This document shows, in pieces, positions 23,936 through 36,560 of a DNA stretch of 64,000 bases. Positions within the stretch are counted from its first letter, which is position 1. Each line of letters starts with the position of its first letter. The notes beneath the pieces were generated by a model. The model worked only from the letters and a program-made list of their open reading frames with translations. It searched no databases and was not told where the DNA came from. Source of the DNA: Megachile rotundata (taxonomy: Eukaryota > Arthropoda > Insecta > Hymenoptera > Megachilidae); the NCBI RefSeq assembly GCF_050947335.1, contig NC_134995.1, forward strand, positions 6,858,501-6,922,500. The letters run 5' to 3'. A program made the translations under genes and the position numbers.

Positions 23936-24760
23936 TTTGTTTTATCATGTATATCCTATCACCCTCATCACCCATGTGATTATCCCAATCACTGAGCCGA
24001 TCGATCGCGCAAATCGCTCCTACAGTTCGATTCCATGTGAAATAGCAACGATTCGCTGAAAGCAGTGCTCTCTGAGCCGAGAACGTTTGGTCAGGATTCT
24101 TCGCGTTATTAGAATAAATCGTGCAGGTATCGGTTTGAAAACGGTGGGCAGAGAGAACACACGGCAAAGCCAAGAAGCGGGCCGATGTGTATGGGTTTCG
24201 TTTCGGAGGCAAAGGGACAGAACCCAGGGAAGATTCATCGTGCGAGAGAAAAAGAGAGAAGCCGAGGAAAGTGGAAAGGGCAGAAGAGAGAAATCGCGGG
24301 TGTGCAGGGCTGATAGAAAGAGAGCAGATCGAGGGAGGGTGAGAGGGTGGGTAAAGGGTGAACAGGGGCGGCAAGCAGCGTGCTTTGAGAGTGGACCCCC
24401 GCGCTGAAAGTTCAATCAAGCTAAACAACATTTCTGTCCGGTCGCTCGCCAAAAAGCGGACGGCCGACTGCGGCAGGCCAGGGCTGGCTGGCCTGCCAAC
24501 CTTTCCCGACATCGGTCTGGCCTCAAACCAACTTCAAACGCGTATGAAATCGCGCTATCGTGTCGGCGAGTTTGGGCGTGGCCGGTATCTGGGAGACCGT
24601 GCACGATCTGTGGCTTTTCAGCTAGCGATCGGCATCGAAAATCTGTTGCTACACGAGCACGACACCGCACCGGTTTACAGGTTTACGGTCACCCTAAGAA
24701 CCTTTCGGTTAACTCGAACTATGGCTGCAGTTATAATAGAATGTACGCTTTGTTTAATAC
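23936..24760. other. GC-rich unique island with a GA-rich stretch
   Basis: At 24225-24360 the + strand is rich in GAGA/GGGAG words, as seen in GAGA-factor-rich insect regulatory DNA. Overlapping frames (205 and 131 codons minus; 106 and 135 codons plus) have no recognised domain. The C-terminal part of the 205-codon minus frame runs into the repeat at about 23900. Confidence 0.45.
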
Positions 24761-26940
24761 ATTAGAGCAGAAATTGTTATCTAACAATATCATCGAATTA
24801 GAAAATTCACACTTTCACAAATTCATACGATGTTTTCATATTTTTAGATTTGCACGGTCGCAGACTTTCATAGTACCAAATTTTGGTATTTCGGATTTGT
24901 ACATTATCAAATTCTTAGATTCCTTTACCCAAAAATTTCAATATTATCAAATTTGCACATTAGGACCTTTACAAAGGCCCTTGAAAAATTTTCAATGTGT
25001 CACTTTTTGAACAAAAGAAAATTGTCAAAATGCGTCTTAAAAGTCACGTAATAAATATTTTCAAAGATACATGAATTTTCAAACTAAGTCTTATATAAAA
25101 TATTCTTAATTTAACCTTACACAAGCATACTTGTCTTATTTGTCCAAAATTTGTATACACAAGTGTATACGTTAATATATGTATATTTATACATTTGAAT
25201 TTTATATTCAAAATTATGTTTCAAACGTAAATGAATTAAATAGATTCAACATTGTTATCATTTAATTGGTAACAGACACATACAGTTTCAGTTTTACAAT
25301 ATATTATGAGCAACTCTGAACTTTTGCGATATTTTAAAATGTACGCTCCATGATTACAATTGCGAAATTCATAAATTATGATCATACCGATTTTCCGCTT
25401 CGTCAGGTAATACATCAGATAAATTTCACGAATAATGTTTCATTCGGTTGAAATAAATTGGCGACTGGCAATGAGGAGAGACGGGCGTCATCAAAGCGTA
25501 GAAATTTACTGTTTCTCGAATTCACGAACGAACGCATACACCGACCTCCATTTGATCTGTTCTGCGAAATTGGATATACGAAAGTGTAGATACCCTATTC
25601 CGAGTGTCACCTGAAAAGTGGTAGATGATACCGTTTTCGATCGGAGAATTCACGATTCAATCGTAAATGTAGCTTCAGCCTAGATAAGAACGACCGCGGA
25701 CTGTACGACACGCTGCCTGGATATTTTTGAACTTTTACCCATTTTAAGGCCAGCATATTTATTTCACCGTCTACTGTTCGCAACTTCTCCCCCGAGGTAC
25801 CAAATGGTTGCTTCACATTTTTACACTTTATCCTTCCGTGAATGTGGAAAATCGAAGACACACGGAGGAACATTGCGACTCTCTATATTCCTCGAACATT
25901 ATTGCATCAACTTTAAATTGAACAGAAGCTATAAATATCCCTCTGAATTCGGTCAAAAATTGATGGAGATTGTAGCTTCTTCTGGATTGGTTTTAAATAA
26001 CCGTATTGCGGTACGAATTGATATATCTTCAATTATCAAACACGATATGTTTCAAATATTTGCATTCGGTTTAATACAAAAATTTGAAATAAATATTTTC
26101 GTCAAGTTGGTTGCTGAATCCATTCACACAAATTTGATCTTTATACATGCGATGTATTCAAATTCATCAAATTTTCAATTGAAGGCTTCAGAAAAAGGTC
26201 CACATAATCTACGCTATCAATTACAATAATATAAAATTAGTACAAGTGTAAAACTACCCTCAAATGCAAAGACATCTTTCACTATCCATAAATGTCCTTT
26301 TGTCCCTGTCCACCAGTCTAATCATAAAATTATAATTATTAAGTCGTCCATAAAATGATCTAACATGCGAGCTAATAGGCAACGGATAATCCACATATGG
26401 TGACCACAGAGAATGCGGAATCTGTAGGTTTCCCTGAAGCAATCTCGCGGTCAAGATCCGACTTCACTGATCCCGATGATTCATGTCGACTTCTCGTTAA
26501 GCATCCACGAGTGATGCTCAGGGATTACCGATTTTGACAAGCAACCGTCGCACGGTTAAGACAAGACACGTTGATATACGAGTGGACCAGGCCCTGTCCC
26601 TATGCAGGATTGTGCCCGGCGAAATGAAGGGAGGGCAATGGCTGAACGGACACCAGATTGATCGGAGCCAAGGCTGGTTATGTTGGTGACGTGAGCAAGG
26701 GAGAAAGAGGGTGGCTTATGAGTAACAGGGGTCGACGCCCGGATTTACTCATGTGTCCTTCCTGTTTGCACTGTAAGCAGCTTTTTAAGTAACTTTGTTT
26801 AACTCTCGAACTGAATTTGTAAACCCTTTTGGGGGAATTAGTTGTGCGCGTGGCATGTGTGCTTAATTGTAATCTTTCGATATTATTTTATGATGTGAAT
26901 GATAATATGTTATTGGACTCTTTTAGAAATGTCTTAAACA
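24761..26940. other. Long unique stretch, no gene recognised
   Basis: AT-rich at 24761-25400, a mixed island at 25400-25800, then AT-rich DNA. A 141-codon + frame at 25804-26229 is the longest here. It is rich in Ile, Phe and Asn with no motif I know. Confidence 0.45.
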
Positions 26941-27545
26941 TGTGTTGATATCATAAATTTATATCGTATGCATATCTTTATATCATTTTGTATATTCATT
27001 GACTTCATGTTTAACAATATTTTAACTATATGTAGCATTAGCACATATGTAGCTAGAAACGCATGTAATGTATGTGTATCTGTTACATATGTGTAACATT
27101 AGTACATGTCTACATATGTATGAAACATATGTATGATTAGTACATGTGCATAAATGTATATGACATTACACCTATATCTCTACAATGATGTAGCATGACT
27201 GCATATGTGGTTTTGCACATATGTAGATTTACTGTGAATGTATCTATAAGCATATGTAGTAATACTGCATGTGTATGCAGTAGGTATATGTATGTGTAAC
27301 ATTAGTACGTATGTATCTATACACACGTGAAACAGTACTGAATATGTATACATGTGTAGCATTGCATATGTATGTCTACACATATGTAATATTACTGTAT
27401 ATGTATTTATACACGTATGCAATGTTACTGTCTATGTATCCATACACATGTGGCATTAGTACATGTTGTATACATATGTAGTATTATTACGTATGAATTT
27501 ATACACATACGTGGCATCACCACACATGTATCTCTAAACATATGT
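26941..27545. repeat. Degenerate ACATATGT-word array
   Basis: CACATATGTAGCATTAGTAC and ATGTATCTATACACATATGT-type words recur every 20-60 bp across about 600 bp. The palindrome CATATG or its near variants dominates. The histidine/tyrosine-rich minus frame at 27180-27422 is a by-product. Confidence 0.8.
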
Positions 27546-28375
27546 AATTAAATTTAAAAAATTGAATACTTCCACTGTAAAGAACAACCTTTCTCTTAAC
27601 AAATAATATCAACAAAACTCCTAATTATCTTTCTCAATTATTTCATAAATACCCACCATTTGAAACAGAATATTTCTATAAAATTTGAAAAAGAATGAGA
27701 ATTTCAAATGAAAGAAGAATGCAAAACTCACTTTACTTAGACAGCAAAATTTAAACACAAATGAAGCAGAAATGAAACAGAAGAATCCGTCCCTATTTTC
27801 AAAAATCTCCAAGGTCCCTTAAATTTACATAATCCAGCCAAGTTCAAAATGTGACGTATTTTAATTTTGCTTGTACGTGCGTCTGATAACAAATGCAAAG
27901 TGTACAAAGGTAGATAGGTCTGTTGACAATGTCTGATAAATGTTTTACTCGCCTGTGCTGATTCTGTCAGTCATAACTGGGTCAAAAGGAATAGTACTTT
28001 GTCGATGTCGTGACAAATTGACATTTGAACTTGAACAGAGATTTGCTGTTTACGGGTGACTGGCACGTCACCCATAGATGGATCAAATTGGAATTTTTGC
28101 AATGATTCACGGTTACAAATTCTTTTATTCGATTAATTGGAAATATTTGCTTTAAATACGTGATGGTAATGATGACATAAAGTACAAAGAAATGTATGAA
28201 CGAATCACGTTTTTTTAAAGCAGAAGTAACATGTGATGAAACTTTTATAGATTACAATGGTACATGAGTGGTTTGAATTTACCGCCATTTTTCTTATGGT
28301 GAATTTTAAAGTAACTGAGATAGCAAAGTAAACTTGTACTTTTTCTGCATTTTTTTAATTTTAAGACTTGATGAT
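27546..28375. other. Unique AT-rich DNA
   Basis: Nothing recognised. Confidence 0.45.
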
Positions 28376-28585
28376 TTAATGGTTTTATGGACTTACATTT
28401 CTCAATTTTCAAACTTCAGAATTTCTATATTTTGTAAATTTCTAAATTTTGGAATTTCTATATTTTTAAATTCTGAAGTTTTGGAATCTCTACATTTTTA
28501 TATTTCTACATTTCTAAATTTCCATATTTCCAAATTTCCAAAATTTCAAATTTCCAAATTTCTAAATTTCGTTATATTTCTTTAT
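28376..28585. repeat. Degenerate pyrimidine-rich array of AAATTTCT/AATTTCCA words
   Basis: Words of about 8-9 bp such as TTTCTAAATTTCC and ATATTTCCAAATTTCC recur. The array is related in style to that at 53.4 kb. Confidence 0.7.
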
Positions 28586-29480
28586 TGTTTTTTATATGAC
28601 ACATTTGTCGAAAAAATCATACATTAAGGATGTAATCCACGTTCAAAAATCTCAAAAAATTCAGAAGAACCCAAACCCATCTCAAAACCACCACTCTTCG
28701 ATAAAAAACCCATCCAACCCCCAGAACCTCGTCCACCATGAACGACAGTGTTATTCGTATTAAATTCACTGCTCTCCAAAGCCCTTATCCCCCCGATTTT
28801 CGCAAATACTGGTTATTACACGGATGTACGCTAGGGAAATACACTTAGCCGCGACGGGTAGAATTCGCGCTATTAGCCGTACGAGATATCGCGCGATCTT
28901 AATAACATTTTACGTAGGACGCATAATTTGAAACGGGGGCAAAACGAGAAGCAACTAATTGGAGCGAGTCGGCCCCGTTGGAATCTATTTGCTCGAAGAG
29001 CGGTAGCTACGCGATCGTGAACAGGTAAGTGAATTCTATTATAAATACCGGGGGGCTGTTAATTCGTGCGGCGTTAACCGTCGCGGATATAGCATCATTC
29101 AGCGTAACGAAGTCGGAGGCATATGCGTGTCTAGGAATATCTTCTTGCCGCATTAAAACGTGCCGCACGAATGTCGTGTCTCGCCGAGAAACAAATAGGC
29201 GGTCTCTGATAGCGTTTGTTTGAACACGCCGGGCGGCGGTGGCTGGAAAAGTTTGAAAGTGGAATTGAAAGCGAAGCGTTGCGGCACGTAAACCGTGTTC
29301 GCCACTTGCAGCCGCTTACCGTTTAGTGAGTCGCTTTTTTTTAAATAAATCACTTCCGTTTATTGCATTCGATCGACGCTGATGGCCTACCACCTTATCA
29401 ACGATATGACACGTTGACTTGTGAATATTGATGGAAGGTCTATCGGTGACCTTGACTTTGAGATATGTTGTCAAGGTATA
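28586..29480. other. GC-richer unique island
   Basis: CpG-containing DNA at 28690-29340. Short frames on both strands are not recognised. Confidence 0.45.
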
Positions 29481-29656
29481 CATGGCGGCACACCACATTT
29501 TGCCATCTAAATTTGCTTCATTATTATTACTCATAGCAAACTATGTTTTAGATGAAGTTGAATGGTTTTGAGGAGGGCATAGTTTCTAAAACATAGTTTA
29601 CTATGAGTAATAATAATGACGCAAATCTAGATGGTAAAATGTGATGAGCCACCCTG
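29481..29656. mobile_element. Foldback MITE, 72-bp arms
   Basis: The left arm 29481-29552 and the right arm 29585-29656 are inverted copies matching at about 64 of 72 positions, separated by a 32-bp loop. The outer end of the right arm, read inward, is CAGGGTGGCTCATCACATTT, and both ends are flanked by TA (29479-29480, 29657-29658). A TA target and CAGGGTG-type ends fit a Tc1/mariner-superfamily MITE. There is no coding capacity. The transcript would fold into a long, nearly perfect hairpin. Confidence 0.82.
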
Positions 29657-29658
29657 TA

Positions 29659-30955
29659 TATGTTGAATGCATATATGTTGAGATATCTTCGTCACTTGTT
29701 TATTGCAAAGTTGTTAACTTGTTGAGTAGTTAGTCTTTAACTTCGTATGATTCATGCTTGCAGTACTGTATATTACTCATATCGTATGTGAAATCATACG
29801 ATGATTATATGTCGTATGATTCATGGTTGCGTATATATGTGCAATCAAACATGGTATTCACAGTGGTAGAATTATACACTATTATGGAACAAGGTGGAAA
29901 TTTCTTCCAAGTCTCTTTATGTATCTTACCTCAATAATTATAAAAACACTTCAATGATTAATGATCTTGAAATATGCATTATTTTAGCAATTCAGTAAAA
30001 ACAGTAAGAATGACTGAAATATAGTAAAAGCTCGTCACTACCCTTAAGATACTAATCACAAAATAAAACAGATTTGCTGAAATTCTCATTGGCGAACATT
30101 TTACGTCACATTCTTCGTGACACAAATCTGATATACAGCAAGCTAATAAATACAATTCCATAGTGACAAAAAAGTAACGAACGTTTCTCCTTTTCCAACC
30201 CCAAAAGCTATCCCGCTCTCATAACTCTTCGTGCACCCTCTCGCTCGATCTTGAACTAGAACGGTCTGCTCGTAGCCGTTCTCTCTCATAAGCGATTCTT
30301 CCCTATCCTCGTCCAAAGCTTTATTTTATTTCCTCCATTGTTTCCACTCCTCGTGGGTACCCACCCTCACGTCCTCCTCATTTTCCACTCACACTGACCA
30401 AAGTTCGCCAACACACGTACACAATACGGTCGGACGTGCACCGACAGCCGCAGGACCCTGCACACACACGAACCCTCTTTCTCGGTTAGCTCCTGGTCCC
30501 TGAACGTTCGCATTATTTTGCTCGGTGGGTCCCTTTGTTTCGATCCAGCCTATTGAACTGTGGGCGAGATAATACGCCCTACAGACCTTTGCGCACGACA
30601 CGTTGCCCCGAAACAAACCCGCATTCTCACCTTCCGATAATCCGTGGTTTTATCCCCGGCGTCTTACGTTTCTATGTCGCGACGAATTCCGCTCGACTTC
30701 GGCCTAACGCGTTCGATACAATCGACACGTACGCTTTTCTTCTTATATCGAATAATCGCTTGCGTTTTTTTTCTTACTTGAACGGAGTAGGTCGAATGTG
30801 CTGGAATTCTGCGAGGGGAACGGTTTTTGTCGGAACCTTTTGTTGTCGATGAAGTATTTGACACGTTGGAAATAACGCTGCAATTTGTGACTTGCGTTTT
30901 CAAGGATTTTGGGGTGTAGAGAATGTACTTTTGATATTGCGGATAATAAGGGAAT
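29659..30955. other. Unique DNA with a GC-richer island at 30180-30850
   Basis: Frames of 75-105 codons on both strands at 30389-30903 overlap and are not recognised. Confidence 0.45.
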
Positions 30956-31345
30956 GTTGAATTTTGTTGAATTAATTATTATTATTGAACTTTATTATTA
31001 TAATTAATTATTATATTTTAGTTTAATAATTGTGATCATGGTCTATTATAATGTACATAATAATATAATTAACTATAATGAATTATAGTCGTCGTTACAT
31101 AATTATGATTACAATTAAAAATGAATAATAATTGAATTAATTATAATTATAATGTATTACTATGTATTGTATGTACAATATATTTATTACTGTTGAATTG
31201 TAATTTATTATAATCTACATAATAATATAATTAATTATAACGAATTATATTCGTCATCACATAATTATGATTACAACAAAAAATTGAATCAATCTTAACT
31301 AATAATAATTGAAATTAATTATAACAGAAGTGACAATTATAATTA
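30956..31345. repeat. AT-rich tandem duplication, about 170 bp apart
   Basis: The phrases ACATAATAATATAATTAACT and ACATAATTATGATTACAA recur (about 31050-31110 and 31220-31285), separated by TTAATTATAAT filler. The whole stretch has very low GC content. Confidence 0.7.
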
Positions 31346-32440
31346 ACTTCATGCATAATAAAAAGAATTTCTTTCCCTGCAACTTAATAAAATATTAACT
31401 TTAAGTTGTTCATATATATTTCGACCTTGATACAATTTTTAAATGAAATGATTAAATTCACTTTACGAAGAGAATTTGTCAAGAGAATGTAGATTTGGAG
31501 GGAATTCAAGGGTTGAATATCACGTCCAAGAATGCCACCAAATAGCGGCGGTGCTGTTCTCTTGGCGCAAGAAATTTCCCTGCTTAAAATATTGCTTCTA
31601 TGATTAAAATTTCTCTTCGAAAGTGGAACGAGTAATTCTACAGTTATGGCATATCATATATGATTAATATTACTTGAAAAAATAATCACTTTTAAAGTTC
31701 TCCATATTTCATATTTATGAAACTAACCTCCTTTATAAATATGGAAGTGAACCTTCTTTCTTTACAATTTACGTTTATGTTAAAATAAATTCAACGCAGC
31801 AAAACGTTTCAGATTTATCTCGCAGTTTTACATTTTCAGTAGATTTAATTCTAACCTCAACTTTTTGGTCACTGTATATTCGCAGTGCGGTATGTAGATG
31901 GCGTTGCAGATTTTAATTTCATTTCGAGTTCCTTCTTTATTATTTTTTAAATTTTACTATTTTAGTAGACATGTTATATTTCAAATATAAATGTGTATAA
32001 TAATTATCAGATCACATATGAAATATTTCCATTTTCTTTTCATTTTTATTTGTTATATTCCTTAACTATATTCCTCAAATGTATGCACTTAAAAAATAAA
32101 TGAATTTGCTTAAAATTATAACATACGAATAAAATCAATTTGAAAAGTTATCAATTTTCTCGTTAACGTAAAATAAATAATAAGACAATTCACTGACACA
32201 CAACTGCATGTCAATGGTACACAAACTTGACATACATTCGACCTCTTGTCCTAGTTCCATATGAAAAAATTCAAGTGACTTTCATTTTCTGTTGGATAAC
32301 AAGGTTATTGCTGAACATGTGACCTAATGCTTTAATATTCCAATCTAGATTTTTTGACTCAAAGTGTTATGCTATTAAATTAAAAATATTTCACCATTTG
32401 CAAATGTGAGATGTCTTAACTTATTGTCAGAAGAAACTTT
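31346..32440. other. Unique AT-rich DNA
   Basis: Nothing recognised on either strand. Confidence 0.45.
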
Positions 32441-32830
32441 CTCAAATTTTCTGATTGACTAATTTTCCAATTCTCTAATTTTCCCATTTTCCAATTTTCC
32501 AACTTTTTAATTTCCAGTTTTTCCATTTTCCAATTTTCAGTTTTTCCATGTTTCAATTTTCAGTTTTTCCTTTTTCCAATTTCCAGTTTTTACATTTTCT
32601 AATTTGTAGTTTTTCCATTTTTTAATTTTCAGTTTTCCAGTTTTTCCATTTTCTAATTTCCAGTTTTTCCATTTTCTAATTTGCAGCTTTTCCATTTTCC
32701 AATTTTCAGGTTTTCCATTTTTCAATTTCCAGTTTTTCCATTTTCCAATTTCTAGTTTTTACATTTTCTAATTTGCAGTTTTGCCATTTTTTAATTTCCA
32801 TTTTTCAATGTTTCAATTTTTTATTCTCCT
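32441..32830. repeat. Pyrimidine-rich minisatellite, 23-bp unit
   Basis: The unit is AGTTTTTCCATTTTCYAATT followed by TGC or TTC (23 bp), about 12-15 copies, clearest at 32600-32790. The lysine/tryptophan-rich minus frame at 32537-32725 is its translation. Confidence 0.88.
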
Positions 32831-33844
32831 ATATTTTCATCTTCAAATTCCCAAATTTACAAAGCATCAGATCTACAAAGATCCAAATTTCTAAATTTTA
32901 CAAATCTACATATATCGCAGTTCCTAACATTCCAAATCCTTAAACTCGCAAATTACTAAGCTCATTTCCCTGTGCGCATATATGCAGCACTCGAAGAGTT
33001 AACGAATGCAACATTGGCAGCCATCAACTCTGAAGGTGCATTCGTTCGCCGGTTCGCAAGAGACGGTCGAAAAGCGTTTCGTTCGAAAGCGATTGTAAGC
33101 AGATTTAGCCGAGTATCGCGGCGTAATTTGGATGAGCAATTTCCAGGTCGAAGTAGCGCCGGTGTTAGCAAACCGCGAGCTTATGTATCTCGGAGTAAAT
33201 TCCGAACTGCAGGCTATCTAGGATAATATTATGCCGTGCTGACATCTTTGCTGGTAGCCGGCCCGTTCGTAACTCAACACCAGGATATGGAGCACCCCTT
33301 GCCTTCCTTTACCCTTCTGTACCTAACCCAAGCAACGTCGATAGCTACAGCCCGAGATCCTGCGGTCACCCTTTACAGGAAAGGCCAAAGGAGTTGCTTG
33401 CTTTCGCTTCGGGAAGAACGAGAGACCGGATACAAGAGAAAGCGGGAGAGATACAACGATGGAAGGAGAGCCTAACCTTCCCATGGAAGACCAGGGAAAC
33501 CGACTGACCGAACACCACGCCTTACCAACCTTCTCTTCCTCGTGTTACGGGGCTTTCAAATTAAGGCACAATTTCGTCCAAGAAGCCGCCAGACGAATTA
33601 ACGAAGCCTGGGTGAATGAGCTTCGCCAGTTTCCTGACCGATTTATCTTACGTTATTTGTATCATGCAATTTTTAATATTATCAAGGTAATATGTTTAGC
33701 ATAACGAATTCGACAATGGTAACATGGATGTGGTGAATTCATTATAGTCTACAATGTTCTCAATCATAAGTAGACTGAGGATGCAGATGATAGCCCTTAT
33801 GCTACAACTACGTGTCACACATGTGACACATTACAGTAGGAATG
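32831..33844. other. Unique DNA with a GC-richer island at 32960-33640
   Basis: The frame of 33345-33704 (+) stays open for 119 codons including an 81-codon ATG-initiated part. It contains a plausible helical stretch but no family I recognise and no clear splice sites. Other frames overlap it. Confidence 0.4.
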
Positions 33845-34015
33845 CGATAAACTAGACTCGTATTTTTACTGCATTTGAATTTTGAGTTCAATTCTAATTA
33901 TAAGCTATAGCATCAATGATTACTGAAAGGAAAACATTTGAACTTTCTTTCGTTGTCTTAACGTTGTAGTAATAATTAGGTAGCTGTGAATGAGGCAACT
34001 GCCTACAAAATTATA
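33845..34015 (-). repeat. F1 repeat family, single inverted copy
   Basis: TTCAATTCTAATTATAAGCT, ATCAATGATTACTGAA and GTAGCTGTGAATGAGGCAAC match, in order, the inverted F1 unit at about 12715-12850. Confidence 0.65.
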
Positions 34016-34039
34016 GGGTGAGGGATTAAGTATGATGAA

Positions 34040-34815
34040 TGAGGCACAATTGGCAGTAGTATCAATCATAAGTAGACGCAGGATGTTTAGGCATTGCGTT
34101 TGAATTGCAACTTGTAAGATTATCAATGGCACATAGGATGTTCAGATATAGCGAATGAATCACAGATAGTCATATTATCAATCATAAATAGACTGAGGAT
34201 GTTTAGGCATGGTACATAAATTGGAATTTGCAACATGATAAGTAGACTGAGGAAGTTCAAACATTGTGAATGAATCACAGATAGTCACATTATCAATCAT
34301 AAGTAGACTAAGGCTGTTTAGACATAGTGAATGAATAGCAGTCCACAATATGATTCATCATGAGTAGTCTGAGGCTGTTCAGACATTCTGAATGAATCGC
34401 AATTTGCAATATTATCAATTGTACAATAACTGGGGATGTTCAGACATAATACATAAATTGCAGTCCACTGTATTATTAATCAGAAGTAGACGCAGGATGT
34501 GTAGACACATCGAATGAATCGTAGTTGGCAATATTATCAATCACAAGTAGACTATGGCTATGTAGACATAAAGAATGAATAGCAGTCGATAATATGATTA
34601 ATCATAAGTAGTCTGAGAATGTTCAGACATTCCAAATGAATCACAATTTGTAAAATTATCAATTGTACATAGGCTGAAGATGATCAGACATAGCATACAA
34701 ATTGCAGTCCACAATATTAATCATAAGTAGACAGCAGATGTTGCGACATGCCAAATTCACTTCGTAACATGATCAATGATAAGTAGACCAAGGAAGTTTA
34801 GACCTAGTGAATGAG
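34040..34815. repeat. Tandem repeat, about 61-bp unit, about twelve copies
   Basis: The unit is ATCATAAGTAGACTGAGGAT, GTTCAGACATAGTGAATGAA, TCACAGT and CACAATATTATCA. The phrase AAGTAGAC recurs near 34067, 34240, 34301, 34488 and 34549. Copies are 75-90 % alike. A lone related phrase at 33767 suggests the array was once longer. Confidence 0.88.
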
Positions 34816-36165
34816 TCACTTCAAGATCTGGAATCAAACGTAACTGTAGAACCTGTAAGCTAACAGATAGCTTCTACAGAGAACCATAAGTGACTCATAC
34901 GTTGATCCTCACATAAACTGTTAAACGACCATAAAATTCACCATGAATCCATCAGTCTACCTCGATAGCCCTAACAGTCGAACTCACCAACCTGAAAGAA
35001 CAAAACGCCACGTTCGCAACGGACATATTTCTCGAAAGTCCTTATCCGCGCGCGTTGTTCTCCCTATAACTCGATGACTCCGTCGCTCAAAATATCAAGA
35101 AAATTATTTGCAAGCGAAGAAATATGTGTTTCATTCCATTAAAAGGAATAGCCTCGTGTCCGAGAAAGCCTGGAAATGGAACGCATTTGTCACACAAAGG
35201 TCCCCAAGGGAGCGTTGAAAAACGAACTTTATGTTCGACCCTTAATCGTTCTCAATGATTCATGCTGACCGGCCACGTATCAATTATAAAGATCCGAGCG
35301 GAAATTCAGCAATTTACAACGGGACCTAAGGCTCGAGAAAATGATCGCATATTTCTAACGTGGCGGAAAAAGAAAACGGGGGAGGAAAAAAGCGAAACGA
35401 AGTAACCGGTATGCATGAGAAAGCAGTCTCGCGTATTTCTAACCTCATTTTGAGACGTCGCCTGAATTTATCGCCGCAACATAAATACCGGCCGTAGTTC
35501 GCATACCACGCGTAAAGAGATTCCTGTATGTATGCACGTGAACGTGCGAAGACGTATCGGTGCATGGCCATTTAAAGATGAAAGATCTGCCGCCATCGTG
35601 ACGCTCGGTAATATACCGCGGCCTGCATATCCGCCCTTAACGTTATTAAATTTTCGGCCCACGCGCGATCCTCGAATTTTAAATTCATCGAATCATCGTC
35701 GACCTCTGGAGGCCCGGAATTATTCACCGACAGCGGTTCGGTGCCTCGACGTGTATTTATCGTTGCCCCTGCCATATAACGAAAGCGGGACCGCTTAAAA
35801 ATTCATCGGTTTCTCGACTCTCGACGGCATCATTTACGCGCCGGATGGAAATTTCAAGACGAGACGGTTTCGTGCACAACGATTAAACCGCGACGGCAAA
35901 TAACCAAAAAATGGTGAATTTCGGGAACACGAAACTGGGGAAGTTAGTGACTGGAATCATCGGGGTTATGTTTGTTTTACGATGCTCGAAACTGAGGAAC
36001 GTTGAGATAACGGTGGATCTCGGAACACGCGAAATGGAGCACGACGAAGAGTAAAGAGTAAATATGGAGAGGAATATCGGGTAACAGTAAGCTTTTTACG
36101 AAAAATAAGGAAAATATTGTGAAATGTATTTAATAATTTTTAAATTGGTTTTTGAGAAAATTAAT
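34816..36165. other. Unique DNA, GC-richer at 34960-36060
   Basis: Frames of 64-88 codons on both strands at 35326-35798 are not recognised. No repeats. Confidence 0.45.
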
Positions 36166-36560
36166 TGGAGATGAAGGTTATGGTCATGGCTAAGTTGGAG
36201 GTTATGGTCATAGCGGAGCATAAGACTGATTATGTATACGTAATTTCTGAATATAATTTATATACAACTTTTATATATAATTATGTAGGTACATAATTTC
36301 TATATAAAATTATTTATATAATTTCTGCACATAATTTCTAAATATAATTACATACATGTAGTATTACCATACATGTAGTACTAGTACCACTAACTACAAT
36401 TTTTAAATATAATTATGTATGTACATAATTTCTAAGTAAAATTATTTATATAATTTCTAAATACAATTACATACACATAGTTTCTATACACAATACCTAA
36501 ATATAATTATCTGTATAATTTCTGTAAATATTTTCTAAAATATTAATAAGTACATTTATT
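36166..36560. repeat. AT-rich repeats: GAGGTTATGGTCAT doublet and ACATAATTTCTAAATATAAT array
   Basis: At 36172-36222 AGGTTATGGTCAT occurs twice. From 36230 the words ACATAATTTCTAAATATAAT and AAATTATTTATATAATTTCT recur, with a higher-order copy about 150 bp apart. Confidence 0.7.

Noticed and set aside
24015..24040. CAGTTCGATTCC, like an internal box B of a tRNA gene
   Set aside because: No box A at the right distance and no acceptor-stem pairing around it.
24020..24512. 205- and 131-codon overlapping minus frames as a gene
   Set aside because: GC-rich island with open frames in several phases on both strands. No domain, signal or splice context is recognised, and the longest frame runs into repeat DNA.
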